Shown piece after piece: positions 25,961-39,135 of a DNA stretch of 64,000 nucleotides (positions are counted from its first letter, which is position 1; each line of letters opens with the position of its first letter). The position numbers and the translations under genes are program-made. The notes beneath the pieces were generated by a model. That model saw only the letters and a program-made list of their open reading frames with translations. It was not told the DNA's origin and ran no database searches. The DNA comes from Elysia crispata. Lineage: Eukaryota > Mollusca > Gastropoda > Plakobranchidae. The DNA lies in assembly GCA_033675545.1 (NCBI GenBank), contig JAWDGP010004927.1, forward strand, positions 647,001 to 711,000, read 5' to 3'.

Positions 25961-27834
25961 GTTTTATTTTTTGTATTGTTTGCTGCTGTGTTTTTTCCCC
26001 GCTTCAAATGCTGATGGAACTAGCTCTTGTGTTGTGGAAATTAATTTAAATTTATTAAGCTAAGATGCTACCAATAATTCCACACTGGAAAAAAGGCAGG
26101 AGTGAAATTGTTGGGCTATCTAAGTCCATATTCATACTTTAGGAATCTCAATTTCAATAGAAAGTAACATTTCTTTTCCCTTCCGTTTTAAGCATGGTCT
26201 TAATCACATGCTCTTCTTTAAGAAATCTTGGAACAAGTCAGTTAACAAGATATAATAATGAGTTAACCATTTGCTAAACATTCTGGACTGTACAAAATTC
26301 ACGTAGACCTTTACAAGTCACGAGCGATGTCCAGAAATCATCAGCATTAGAAGGACGCACATTTAATATCCCCTTCAACATGATGGGCTGGGCACCCATG
26401 CTGAAATAAATGGATAATCTAGCAGTGGCATTTCTGTATTCACATTTCACAAGTACGTTATCGACTCTTTATGCCAGCATCCTCTGTTGTTGTTGTAGGT
26501 TCCTTAATTTCACAGATCCAATTTTTAAAGATTTTTTTTGTTCCAAAACAAGATGTAGAATCTAGATTTAGACCAAGCTCTCATTTAAGAGAGATATTTT
26601 AGAAAGAGCAGGTGGACCTTGTGTGCTGATAATGTGAACATTTTGGTGCCGTAATAAATAAAAAGTTTAATGATGTATTGTGCAATTAATGTTGTAGCCC
26701 CCTTTTGTGTTAATACCACTGCTAGGCTCGAGCTTATATAACGTGATTGCAAAGATGTTTATAGACTCTACTCATGGTTTGCTTGTTTGTTTCTTTTTTT
26801 TTCGCGCTGCGTCCATTGACAACCGATACTGATAAAAATTAAGCTTGCCTCCAATTCTCACAACGTTGGCTGCTCTAACTTGCATGAATCTCCAGTGAAC
26901 AAGATGGAAGGGCTCTGGAGTCTGAATTTAAATATTGCGCGAACCAACGAAAGGTCAAAGAACAAAATAAAGTAAAATGACTTTTCTTTTCGCAAATTTT
27001 TGCGCCAGAAATAAGTCTAGTTTTAAAATCAGGTACGGGCTATGCTTTAAAGGACCATTTCTTGGCTTTAGATGTAGCGCTTTCCCCTTAATAAGGGTAA
27101 ACAAAACAGCCAGAATATTTACCAGAACTTGCAACACCTTCGGGCTATAGATTAGATTCCAGTTCTAACATATACACCAGATATAACTGACCGCATCAGG
27201 TTAGGACTAGGTACGTTTCTGCTTTGATAGAATATTCCTACAGGTATATGGGAAGTACACCAAGCTGCCTTTTTTCTTCCATCAACTGTTTATGATCATA
27301 GCTACACCATCGAAGGTTATTTTGTTATCAGGCCAAAAGAAATAAAAAATATCATTTTTAATTGTTGTATCGATTATCACATGTCCATATTCCTAAAACT
27401 TTCTTAAGTTCTGTACGGAAGTTACTAAATGTGCCGACCCGTCAAATATTGTTTTGGGATATATACCAGTCAGTTTCTGTAGCTACCGAACTGATTTGAA
27501 GAGACGAAAGAAAACTCTCGGCCATGATTTTTATTGACAGACTCCAATACGATTCGATGTTAGACCAAACTCCAGACAAATGTGAATCCAACGTTGAGGA
27601 CGAGTCAGTATTCCTGCAACACATGGTCCGCACATTTTACTTAAACGTAGTCACATCTGGTCAGGTTGCAGATGATAAAACTTAAGTTTGTTTTCGTGAC
27701 ATCTTCTCTGTCTCTGTCTATGTCCATGTCTGCATGACTATCTGTGAGTCTGTGTCAGGTTATCCATCTGTCACTCTTTAGTTCGTGTTTGTGCATGTAT
27801 ATTATTCTCTCTCTCTTCTCTCCTTTTCTCTCTT

Positions 27835-27837
<3 letters not shown>
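25961..27837. other. No supported gene
   Basis: AT-rich unique DNA. A plus-strand open stretch at 27518-27684 was considered and not accepted. Confidence 0.35.
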
Positions 27838-27933
<96 letters not shown>

Positions 27934-27972
27934 ATCTATCTATCTATCTATCTAACTATCTATCTATCTGTC
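27838..27972. repeat. (CT)n(CTAT)n compound microsatellite
   Basis: About 44 CT units pass into about ten CTAT units with one interruption (CTAACTAT). Confidence 0.96.
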
Positions 27973-29795
27973 TATCTCTCATTACCCACTGTCTTTTTAC
28001 TCGACTTTTATATCTCTCTATCAATATCATCTCTCTTAAATTTTGTGTGACTAAAACTATAATATTACTCCAATACTCTTTCTCATTAGCACTGTAATTT
28101 TCTCTGCCCCGCTGTCTTCTTCTAAATCTATCTATCAATATATTTATCTCTCTGTCTAACTGCTGAAGCTATTTTTTATGGTTTTAAATTCATACCAACC
28201 ACAAAAAACACTTAGTCAAAACGCCACACTCATAAGCAATGCTAAAACATCTGTGAACAGCTGTCTTTTCATATGCTTGAAATTCTTAATAGCTATGAAC
28301 GCAATGTAAAATAGAAAAAAAGTTGGTGTATATTTTGCCTCTTATATTTCAACAAAGTTGTTCTACATTGTTGCCTTGGGTATTTTAAAAAAGTTGTTCT
28401 GCATTCAGTTTTGGTGTTTCAAGAAAGTTCTTCTATATTTTGTCTTTGTATTTCAATAAGGTTGGTCTAGTTTGTTGTTTTGTTTTGTTTTTGTTTTTGT
28501 TTTTTTTATTTTGGGTACTTCAACAAAGCTCTTCTGTATTTTAACCATGGTATTTCAAAATAGCTTTATTATATTTTGTCTCAGACAGACACGTCCAGAT
28601 ATAACGTGTTTTTATAATAAATACTTGAGTAACTTTAAGCCATTTTGACTGAGATGAGCATTACTCTAGAAAATGCGATTTCACAAAGAGTTGGAAGTCA
28701 TGAGTTCCAATTCAAGTTGATGTTAGAGTTTTAAGCATTAGCGCCTGCGATAACGCACTTTAGTGGGAAATTTGAAGTAAAAATGGGAAAACAAAAATGT
28801 GCACATGAGAAAAAAATTACAGCAAAATTATCTAGTTCTGCATAGACATTCAAAATGTCTTTTATTGTTGAAAATGACTCACGACCTCCAACAAAGGGAC
28901 ATAATTCTTTGTGACATCGCATTCCCTATAACAGAAATCATTCAGCAGACGCTCAGAGTTTCCTGGTAGACTCAGCTTGCACTCTCTCCAGATCAATGAA
29001 TCCAAGAACGGGAAAGACGTGACTCGAGACTTAAGCATGCGTTGTTTGCTAAGAAATTTTTTTAGCAATAAATTGCGCCAGACCAATTTTCTACCGCTCT
29101 TGGCGTCTCATCTTTAGAATGGCTGATGTAAAATTTTTCTGCGTTGCTTTCAATGAAGTCAAACCGTCATGCACAGTTTAGGCATATCGGGGTGCAAAGT
29201 TTTATGTGAAGACATTTTCCCTGTCTTTCATAAAATGTGAGGTGGCCTGCAATTTTCACGCTCAATGATTAGTTTGGACAAATTGTGATTTCCATATTTT
29301 TTTGAAATTCCAACAAATTCCCTGCATAAAACAGTTGAAATTTGTATAATATATTAGGATTTGGCTGAGATATGACCAAAACTTAACACAAGGCTGGGGA
29401 ATGAGAAACTGAGAAAAAAAAGTTAGGAAAAGTTTTCATGCGGGGTTGCACTTTATCTTCACAAAAAACACCATAAAGCATATTTGAAGTTTCTTTCGGT
29501 CTTTGACACGTTTTGGCAAGATAGAAAAATCGTGGATAGTTCATAAGAAGCTAAAAAGTGAGAAACCTTGAAAAATTTATTTTTTATGTTTGAAGCCCAA
29601 TAGCTCAAAACAGTTAATACCGACACGAGCCTGAAAATCCCAGGCCAACTCACAAATGTGTCCATACTTGAAGTTCACTTACAAGAAAAACATTCCGGCA
29701 TTTCCGTTTAGAAAAGAGACGCGACAGCACGTTTTAAAACACGGTACAGGACAGTAATATACTTGTATGCAAGAGAAATAAAAGAAAACTTTCAA
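27973..29795. other. No supported gene
   Basis: AT-rich unique DNA. At 28340-28570 a loose repeat of TTTCAACAAAGTTGTTCT-like words, 50-60 bp apart, suggests an old tandem array. Confidence 0.35.
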
Positions 29796-30290
29796 AACGG
29801 CTGCTTTTGGGCAAAGTACCAAACACTGACAAATAGGCTCTTAGAGTACCCAACACTGACAAATAGGCTCTTAGAGTACTGAAAAGTTGATTTTTAGATA
29901 GTGAACCTAAATTTGACAAAAAGAGTACATAAGACTGGCGAATCGGACTTTTGTTGGAGTAAATCATACTTACAAATAGGCTGCTTTTGGATAGATAAAC
30001 TTAACATTGACAAATAGAGTTGTTGATGATATACTGCATTACACTGACAGATATTCCCTTGAAGTACGTGATATTGACAAACAGGCTATTAGATAGGGTA
30101 ACATACCATTGACAAATAGGCTGCTTTTGGATAGATAAACTTAACATTGACAAATAGAGTTCTTGATGATATACTGCATGACACTGACAGATATTCTAAA
30201 CAGACTATTAGATAGGGTAACATAACACTGACAAAGAGGCTGCTTTTGGGTAGAGAAGTATAACACTGACAAAAAAAATAATATTCAAGT
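29796..30290. repeat. ACACTGACAAATAGGCT tandem repeat
   Basis: ACTGACAAATAGGCT cores recur every 35-40 bp. A longer block, GGCTGCTTTTGGATAGATAA through GATATACTGCAT, is repeated at about 29969-30050 and 30119-30200, suggesting a higher-order unit of about 150 bp. Confidence 0.8.
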
Positions 30291-30779
30291 ATATAATACT
30301 CACAAACAAATTAACAGATAGATTAACAAAAACAATGAAAAATTGGGTCTTAAATTGTGTAGGAAAGAAAGCTGAAAATAAAAAAAAATACGTTTGAAGA
30401 CTGGAATATATATTTTGTCTTACCGTCTATTTGCCAAGTTGGGATGAAAACTTTGTGACACTCCCACAAATAGGAATGTTAAATAACAATCTGGATACAA
30501 CTTGTTTTGAAACGATTAGTGTTCTACCGCCTCTCGTCGAAACATGCAGTGGACAAGACATATAGAAGATCTAGTGTTATAAGTGTGTGGCGAGATATAA
30601 GGCGCTGAAAAAACGTTGAGAGGGGAGAAACAATACCAGCAAGTCCGGAAGCCGCTAAACAGAGCTAGGGGAGAGGGGATGGCAGAGAAACATTCAGACA
30701 GACAGGATATTAGACAGGGATAGAGTGGCAGAAGAGTGTGGCAGACAGAAGAAAAGAGAGGAAGCTGTGGTGAGACAGT

Positions 30780-30783
<4 letters not shown>

Positions 30784-30828
<45 letters not shown>
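30784..30828. repeat. (GA)n microsatellite
   Basis: About 22 GA units followed by imperfect GAGA-rich sequence to 30970, giving spurious RERERE/LSLSLS ORFs. Confidence 0.95.
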
Positions 30829-30830
<2 letters not shown>

Positions 30831-31096
30831 TTTGTGGGAGATGGAGAGAGATACAAAGAGAAAGGGACAGAGAGAAAGAGAGACGCAGAAATAGAGACAT
30901 CGAGAGAGATGGGGGATACAGATAGACAGAGAGAGAGAGAGACGGAGAGGCCGATGGAGAGAAACAGAGAGCTCCTGCTTCGCCCACACTCCTAACCCGA
31001 GAATCTCATAGTTAGGGTATCTTGCTATAAGTTGAGTGGCCGCCCGCTCTCCGTGTAAGACTCACCGCGAAACTTAGGGGCCATTCAACACTTGGA

Positions 31097-31330
31097 AGAG
31101 CGAGTGGTCAAGGTGGGACAGTCTGAACATACCGTAGATCTAGAGAAAAGGATGCAAGGTTAAAAAGCCATAGGATGTCGTAAGTTCGAGTCCCTGCTCA
31201 TCAAGGATATGCTGCTCCACCCATCCTAACAGGCGTGAAATTCTCCAGTAGCGGAAGAGTGTTATATCAGAGAAAAAAAATAATTTTATATTGAAACATG
31301 GGAAGAAAGGGATTACAAAAAAAAAAAAGG
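31097..31330 (+). mobile_element. tRNA-derived SINE-like element
   Basis: GAGCGAGTGGTCAAGGTGGG at 31097-31116 resembles an A box and GTAAGTTCGAGTCCCTGCTC near 31182-31201 is a good B box, about 85 bp apart. A non-tRNA body follows, with A-rich tails at 31270-31282 and 31316-31328. The arms do not pair as a full tRNA, so this is a SINE or tRNA relic, not a tRNA gene. Confidence 0.5.
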
Positions 31331-31669
31331 GGGGGGGGGGCGGTGGGAAGAAAAAAGTAATATATCTGTGATAATCATAAGATGTTTGTGATTTATTACT
31401 CTATTGATGAAGAACTTGAAGAAACAGCGAATCTATTGGATAATCCACTCACCACGTGATATGACGAGCTTAGCTCCATGATGGAAGCGTCTTTATGAGG
31501 ACTCCATCATCTCGTCGAACTGCACCGACTTAAAATCCGAGTGCAAACTGATTGATCAAATACACCGGTGGGGCAGACACTGGTTAATTATAACATCAAG
31601 AATAATAACAATAATAAGACTTAGTAGTTTGTTGAAAAATTCATTATTTATCTCTTTCTCCATCCCTCC

Positions 31670-31673
<4 letters not shown>

Positions 31674-31743
<70 letters not shown>

Positions 31744-31760
31744 CTCTCTCTCTCTCATCC
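31674..31760. repeat. (CT)n microsatellite
   Basis: About 30 perfect CT units with imperfect pyrimidine flanks continuing to about 31970. Confidence 0.96.
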
Positions 31761-31996
31761 TCTCTTTCTCTCACTCTCTCTATATCTCTCAATATCTTTC
31801 TCTCTTTCCACTTATCTATCTCTATCTACCTCTATGTGGTTCTCTAATTATTCATCTCTCTGCGTTTCTTTCTTTTTTCTCTTTCGTTTTCTCTTTCTTT
31901 TTTTTTCTCTAACTTTTACCTTTTTATCTCTTTCCCACTCTCTTTAGTACTCTTTCTCTTTCTTTTTAAGTGTGACTGGTACTCTCTATCTTTATC

Positions 31997-31998
<2 letters not shown>

Positions 31999-32072
<74 letters not shown>

Positions 32073-32075
32073 TCC
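31999..32075. repeat. (CT)n microsatellite
   Basis: About 34 CT units. Confidence 0.96.
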
Positions 32076-34298
32076 CTCTTTCTATCCAGTTATCTCTGTC
32101 TGCTTCCATGCTGCTCTCTCCTTGTGCGCCATCTTGGTCCATGTCCACAGATGGTGTGAAAGAGTCATCAGCTCAGGACTCACACCTGCTTCAGTACCGA
32201 TTCATTTTTTAAAGTTTGCTCTAAAAGTTTGTGCGAAAATTTGTTGCATAAATTAAAAGTTTTGCAGAAATGAGGAAGAAGAGCGCTTTTTGTAGTTTCA
32301 CAGTGTTCTTTCAAATTTCAGTTTTTTGTTTTAGATATAGAACAGATAGATCCACAACCTTAACCTGTTTTTGAAAGTCAAGAGTTGAACACTTGAACTA
32401 CATAAAGGTGGGGGGGTTCATTTCATTTTTGAAGCTAAATGAATAAATATGTTAGGAGTAAAGGTAAACAGGATTCGAAATTTATATCTATAAATACTAC
32501 ACCGAACCACAATATTTTAGTGGATTCATCCAGACACAGAATTCTTTTTAATCCAATTATTTCACGACAGTTTAGTTTTTACTTTACACTTTTATTCGGT
32601 TTGCGTGTTTATAATTTTCCCCATGTTTACCTCTTCAAATTTTCAAGTCTGAGCGATTGAAAATGTATTTAGACATTTCACAATGCTTATATTTCCCATA
32701 GCTTTATATACATGAGCATATACTTACGCAAAGCTCTCTGGACTCATTGGGAAGTGTCAACCGAATTTGTATTAAAAAAACAAGAAACAAACTAAAAAAA
32801 CACCAAGATAGCCCTAGGTATCCGGACAGCCTGTAACTGACATCTGTTAGGATTCTACATGATCTAGTCTATATGTTCACATACTCGGGGACGAGAAGAC
32901 TGTTGAAGCTATGAACTGATTAGAATGTAATTAAGGGTGTCTTCTCTTAAATCCAATGGCCTTTAACAGGCGAAATTGTTTGGAGGGCAGTAACGTATTT
33001 AATCTCAGAATCTAACTCCAGCTAGTTTTGGAATTGCCGTTTGTTAGGAATAGAGCTTAGTATGTATTCTCGTTCAGCCAAGAACCTCTGAGCAGTTGAA
33101 ACGAACTTTGTAGACTATAGTCAAGCATGTAGATTATCTAATAACTTCTCCACTCTTGGCATTGTGAACTATTGAAGCTGGCCCAATGTTATCTCTTCGT
33201 TAATTAAACCGACGTTTATTGATCATAGGAAGAATAGTTCCTAAAGGCATTTTCCTGTTTAATCACAAGAAATTGCATCAAACAGTGTTCTTCCATATTC
33301 ATTTTCTCTTGTGTGACGGTAAGGGCTTTGTTCGAAGCAAACTCTGACGACAGAGCTAAAATGAAGAGACGAATTAAACACCAAGTTATGATTTGTCCCA
33401 GCCCATCAATTGACATGGCTAGACTAATCAGACGTTTGTTTCCAATATTTTTTTGGTGAGATTTTGATTAACAAATAATGTCAACGAGCACATGACTGGT
33501 TATCTGACTCATTCGTCTCGTCTTTATTAAGTTTTGGTCTTCGGAAGAGAATTATTGCGCTTTTTATCTTCACATTCAGTTCCATTCATTCACATTCTAC
33601 ACCTGCCCTCTTTCTGATCTGAAGTGGTAGAGATTTAGACGTGGATCACCTTAGAAACTAAAACGAAAAGAAAGAAGTAAAGAAAGTAATGAAGAATTTT
33701 AGTCCTGATTCGATTTTGTCAGTACTGCTCTTAAAATAGGTGTTTTTTTATCTTTTAAATTACTTTATCTTGGACAAAAATTATAACACTGTAAAATTAG
33801 GCAGTACCAGATTGCTGAAAATATTGCTCATCTTAGCTACTCACAGAGTTATTACTTTGATGTTTCCAAATTTTGCAGAGCGTTAAATCTATAATGTCTG
33901 AACACTTTGGTTGATATCAGATTTTACAGAACATCTTAGATTATTTATTCCAATTTTCATTGTTTCGCCCGTTATTTGATTAGGATTAATATTTGACAGA
34001 ATCTACACTGTAAGTACATTTTCTTAACTTTGGAGTCAATAGGAAATAGGATTATCCACAGAATTAGGGTAAGCTTCGCTTTGCTAACTTCGCATTCACT
34101 CTGAGAAATCTTCACGTTCTGTTCTACTCATACGGATACCAGTGCTATGATTAAAGAAGGAAATAAAGATTAGGGAAAATGTGAATACAGAAAAAAGATA
34201 ATTATTTTTTAAGGAAGCAATATTCCGGATGTCTTATGAATACCTATGTATTATATGGGTTTCATAAGTCGTGCTTCTAGATAGATCCAGAGAGTAAA
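32076..34298. other. Unique AT-rich DNA, no supported gene
   Basis: No microsatellite for over 2 kb, unusual for this region. Short ORFs (73 codons plus at 32439, 66 codons minus at 33216) show no recognised similarity. It may be intron or intergenic. Confidence 0.35.
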
Positions 34299-34458
34299 TA
34301 TATATATATATATGTATATATGTATATATAACTCTGTAGATGGCTCTAGTTGCCTAGACCTGTTCTATAGAACTGAAATAGTGGAAGTGCTAGCTGGCCA
34401 ATGCTCTTTACCTAATTTTTTGTGGCAACAAGTTCCTCTGGAATAATAATGGGAAATT

Positions 34459-34860
<402 letters not shown>

Positions 34861-35023
34861 AATTATCTCTCTTTCTCTCTATCTATAACAGAAAAACAAA
34901 AGCACCACATTTGGAGGATAGTTAGTAAAAGTAAAAGATTCAAACGAACGCCTCCTTGTATCTTAAGAGTATGAATACAAAAATTCAATATGGCCAGGCG
35001 CACAACTTTATAACTACGGAACA

Positions 35024-35028
<5 letters not shown>

Positions 35029-35119
<91 letters not shown>

Positions 35120-35135
35120 TCTCTCTCTCTCTCTC
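35029..35135. repeat. (CT)n microsatellite
   Basis: About 50 CT units. Confidence 0.97.
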
Positions 35136-35334
35136 CAACAAATATAAGGCGCTTTAACCTATGGTGTCCGTCATAGACACTATCTTCTCGTAGACAAGTT
35201 ACCTACGTGTCAGATGGAGTTCTCAAAATGTAGCACAATCAAAAAGCGCCGAGTATTGAATAATATAGTCTTGTTTTGGCAAACACATTAATTTTAAATA
35301 TTCACACATAGTATAACGCCAGTCATGTAGGTGA

Positions 35335-35880
35335 GTGTTAACACTACTGCTGTTGCTGTCTTATTGAGGCAACTGTTGTTGCCATGTTTATGGTTTGTTA
35401 GTCAAGCTCTAAGCCTATGCTAACTCTACCGCTTTTGCCGTGGCTACATCTTGTTGAGGCAAAAAAGCCGTACATACCAACCTTTATTGCCGTGACTATG
35501 GTTTCTTAGGCAAGCCGTAAGCCCGTGTTCACTCTACCACTGTTGCCGTAGTTATTTCTTGTTGAGGCAACTCGTAAGCATATGCAAACCCTACCGTTTT
35601 TTTTTGTCCGTGGCTCTATCTTGTTGAGGCGAGTAAGCGGTTCAAACCAACCGTCATTGCAGTGGTTATGGTTTGTTGAGGCAAGTCATAAGCCCATTTC
35701 AAAACTACCGCTATTGTCGTGGCTTTGGTTTCAGTCGTAAGCCCCAGATAATGCTACTGTTTTTGCCATAGCTATATCTTGTTGAGGCAAGTAAGCCGTG
35801 CAAACCTACCGTTATTGCCGCGGCTATGGTTTGTTAAGGCAAGTCGTAAGCCCATGTTCACGGTACAGTTATTGTTGTGG
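35335..35880. repeat. 57-bp degenerate tandem repeat, about nine to ten units
   Basis: TTGTTGAGGCAAGTCGTAAG, CCCATGTTCACTCTACCGCT and GTTGCCGTGGCTATG words recur every 54-59 bp. Units are 70-85% alike, older than most arrays here. Confidence 0.85.
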
Positions 35881-36425
35881 CTATTATTTGTTCAGTTATG
35901 AGTGTGTGAAATGAAACTAGAGGCATCTTTTTGGTTCTTGAGTTTTTCAGTAGATATCGGTAGTCTATGCCATTCATCTGATCACTCTTGACTAAAAAGT
36001 TTCCAGTAGGACGATAGGAAGAGTGAAAACCAGTAAGTCTACCCAGTATTTGGGAATAGAAGAGCGAGGTAATGGAGACTAAATTTCTTTTGTTTGTGAT
36101 TTCCAGAATTAGAAGGATGAAGACGAAATATAAAAGTACAAACAAATTTAAATGGACAAAAATCGGTTAGTTTTATTGGTCTTGCTGATATTTTTATTGA
36201 GGGAATGAACAGTTTATGTGTCTCAATCCTGCCCTGTCAACGTGCGATTAAAATTAGAATTTATACACTAGTAGAGTAGTAAAATAAGATGATAGCTGAT
36301 GTAAGAGTCATAGTTTGCCGCAGTACATTCCTGCATGGTTAACCTACAGAAACGAGTACTTTGTGGTCACAATGTTTTGTTTGGTCTTTTCAATACCATA
36401 AAAAGTCAGAGATAAAAATAAATAC

Positions 36426-36431
36426 TTTATT
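36426..36431 (-). terminator. Possible polyadenylation signal
   Basis: AATAAA on the minus strand about 350 bases beyond the TAG of the exon-like stretch at 36780-37010, followed by a T-rich, GT-poor region. Suggestive only. Confidence 0.3.
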
Positions 36432-36779
36432 GCAGATTAAGCGCCTAACACGGTTTTAAAAAATGTACAGCTTGATCCTGAATCGATTTTAGTGAAATTA
36501 GTGTTAACGGGTAAAACATTATAAGAAAAATAAATCATAATTAAAAGAACAAGGGAAAAGCAGAAAAAATTGTCCTTAACAATAAATAATTGTTTTCTTC
36601 TTGATTTGGGTTCACTTTTGTCAGGTTTTTACCCAGCTATTCTTTGTACTCTGAGCTGTTAAAGTTTATGATCGACAGGTGCAGTTTCAACTCTTATACA
36701 CGCACGGTAGTCTTTATGCAGTTTCATATTGTTCATCAACAGATATCTTCGATTGTGTGACGATTAGATTGTTGCAGGA

Positions 36780-37010
36780 CTAGCGAAGTCTCTTTATCTG
36801 CATGGCTATCTTTTTCTCGTCATCAGTGGAGGAATAAGAGAGCAAGCGGCGGAATGTCTCATGGTCAGTCTCAGCCTCTGGCTCTGAGAGTCACTGGTCA
36901 GCTGAGTTCAGCCTGTAGGCCTGACCACTGAAGCTGTCATCACGAGGACTGGGGCTGTCAGACGGGTAGTCCAGGATGCGGGAAGGCAGGCGGTCAAGTG
37001 TCCGGCTCTC
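36780..37010 (-). CDS. Candidate terminal exon with an in-frame TGA, unknown gene
   Basis: Seen: minus-strand sequence after ...CCCTGACAG reads 39 codons (ESRTLDRLPSRILDYPSDSP, then SPRDDSFSGQAYRLNSADQ), a TGA at 36891-36893, then 36 more codons (LSEPEAETDHETFRRLLSYS, then STDDEKKIAMQIKRLR) and TAG at 36780-36782. Local GC is higher than the flanks. The charged, Ser/Asp-rich composition and the last part, probably helical (EKKIAMQIKRLR), look like real protein. An AATAAA lies downstream at 36426-36431. I do not recognise the family. It may be a pseudogene exon, a premature-stop allele, a readthrough exon or chance. No upstream exons were found. Confidence 0.4.
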
Positions 37011-37855
37011 CTGTCAGGGCTACTTAGGTTTTTACTGCTCACTGTTTGGTCAGGACACGAGAGCGATCGAGACCGTAGACGCCAGATGCGGAGTTGAAAT
37101 CAATTATGATCACGAAATATAGAGTGTTGGACTCTAAATACGTGGAGGGGTGGTCTTATCAAAGGGAGTCCTGCTCTTTCAGTTAGGATATTCTAACACA
37201 CTTCGTTTACCGTGAGCTGAGGAAATAATTTAAACAGTTTTTGCTTGATGGAATTCTTTGTTGACTATGTTATCAAAGCATGCAAGCAGAAAGCTCTGAG
37301 CAATGGCGAGAATGAGTTGTAGATATAATATAGTATGAGATACAAGTTATCTAATGAAACGTGAGGCTAAGCCTTATGAAAGACACAATTGACAAGTGTA
37401 TTTAATTTTGTAATACAAGAATTTATTGTTCCCGTTTATGAACTCTTGTATAACATAGAAGATTGTCAATTTTGGAATTAGGAGAGCTTGGTTGCAAAGT
37501 CCTAATATATATATATGATTATAGCCACCCCTTTTATTTGTTGACCGATAATTTTATGATTTTTTTTATATATAAAACGTTTCCAATTACCTTTAAAACA
37601 CAAAAAAAAAATCCGAATTCTAAAAGAGAGAAATATAAGTGTATATGGTCGTGTGTTTCTATTCTTTTTTTTTTTTACTTTAACTTTCATTAAGCATATG
37701 TCTAAAATAAAATCAAAGAAATCTATATCGAAAGTGTCCTTCATTCAAATGACATTTAAACTCACTATTTTATGTACAAGGAGATAGAAGCTATTCACAG
37801 ACAAGTGCAGCAACATTTGACATATCAACGTTGAATGTATTGTCTTTCTTGTGGG
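37011..37855. other. No gene seen
   Basis: AT-rich. If the exon-like stretch to the left is real, this would be its upstream intron. Confidence 0.35.
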
Positions 37856-39135
37856 AAAATCAGAACGGAATGGATTTTCTGTCTTGAAGATAATGTCAGA
37901 TAGGAATGTTTTGTCTTGTGGAAGATATCAGAACGGAATTATATTGTCTGTCTTGTGTGGCATATAAGAACGGTATGTATTGTCTGTCTTGTGGAAGGCG
38001 TCACAACGGAGTCTATTGACTGTCTTGTGGAAGATGTCATGAATTAATGTATTGACTGTCTTGTGGAAGATGTCATAAATTAATGTATTGACTGTCTTGT
38101 GGAAGATGTCATAAATTAAGGTATTGACTGTCTTGTGGAAGATGTCATAAATTAATGTATTGACTGTCTTGTGGAAGATGTCATAAATTAATGTATTGAC
38201 TGTCTTGTGAAAGATGTCAGTGCGGAATGTATTCTGTGCTTTGTGAAAGATCCTATGCAGAATTTTTTGTCTGTCTTGAAAAAGATCTCATTTCAGAATA
38301 TAATGTCTGTATTGCGGCAGATCCCATAATGGAATGTTTTGTCTGTCTAACTTGTGGAATAGCACATTACACATTGTATTGTCTGTCTTGTGCAACACCA
38401 CATTACAGAATGTATTGTCTCTCTTGTGGAATAGCACATTACACATTGTATTGTCTGTCTTGTGGAACACCACATTGCAGGATGTATTGTCTATCTTGCG
38501 GAATAGCACATTACACATTGTATTGTCTGTCCTGTGGAGCACCACATTACAGAATGTATTGTCTATCTTGCGGAATAGCACATTACACATTGTATTGTCT
38601 GTCCTGTGGAACACCACATTACAGAATGTATTGTCTATCTTGCGGAATAGCACATTATACATTGTATTGTCTTCCTGTGTAACACCACATTACAGAATGT
38701 ATTGTCTATCTTGTGGAATAGCACATTACACATTGTATTGTCTGTCCTGTGAAATACCACATTGCAGAATGTATTGTCTATCTTGCGGAATAGCACATTA
38801 TACATTGTATTGTCTTCCTGTGTAACACCACATTACAGAATGTATTGTCTATCTTGTGGAATAGCACATTACACATTGTATTGTCTGTCCTGTGAAATAC
38901 CACATTGCAGAATGTGTTGTCTATCTTATGGGATACCATAATACCGAATGTATTGTCTGTCTTTTGGAATATCACAATACCGAATGCATTGCCTGTTTTG
39001 TGGAATATCACTTTACAGAATGTATTATTTGTTTTATGGAATACCACTTTACAGAATGCATTGTATGTCTTGTGGACTACCACATTAAAGAATGCATTGT
39101 CTGCCTTGTGGATTACCACATTAAAAAATGTATTG
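37856..39135. repeat. 36-bp tandem repeat with a 72-bp alternating core
   Basis: The left part (to about 38330) has units like TATTGACTGTCTTGTGGAAG with ATGTCATAAATTAATG. The middle (38350-38895) alternates two 36-bp types, ...CACATTACAGAATG and ...CACATTACACATTG. The right part (38900-39135) returns to monomers. Because 36 is divisible by 3, ORFs stay open in several frames on both strands, including a CLSCG-rich one at 38227-38682. Probably noncoding. Confidence 0.93.

Noticed and set aside
27518..27684. Plus-strand open stretch (MIFIDRLQYDSMLDQTPDKC)
   Set aside because: Only about 55 codons, no clear splice sites, no recognised similarity; the opposite strand is also open.
31097..31201. 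Functional tRNA gene
   Set aside because: A and B boxes are present but acceptor and anticodon stems do not pair. SINE or relic preferred.
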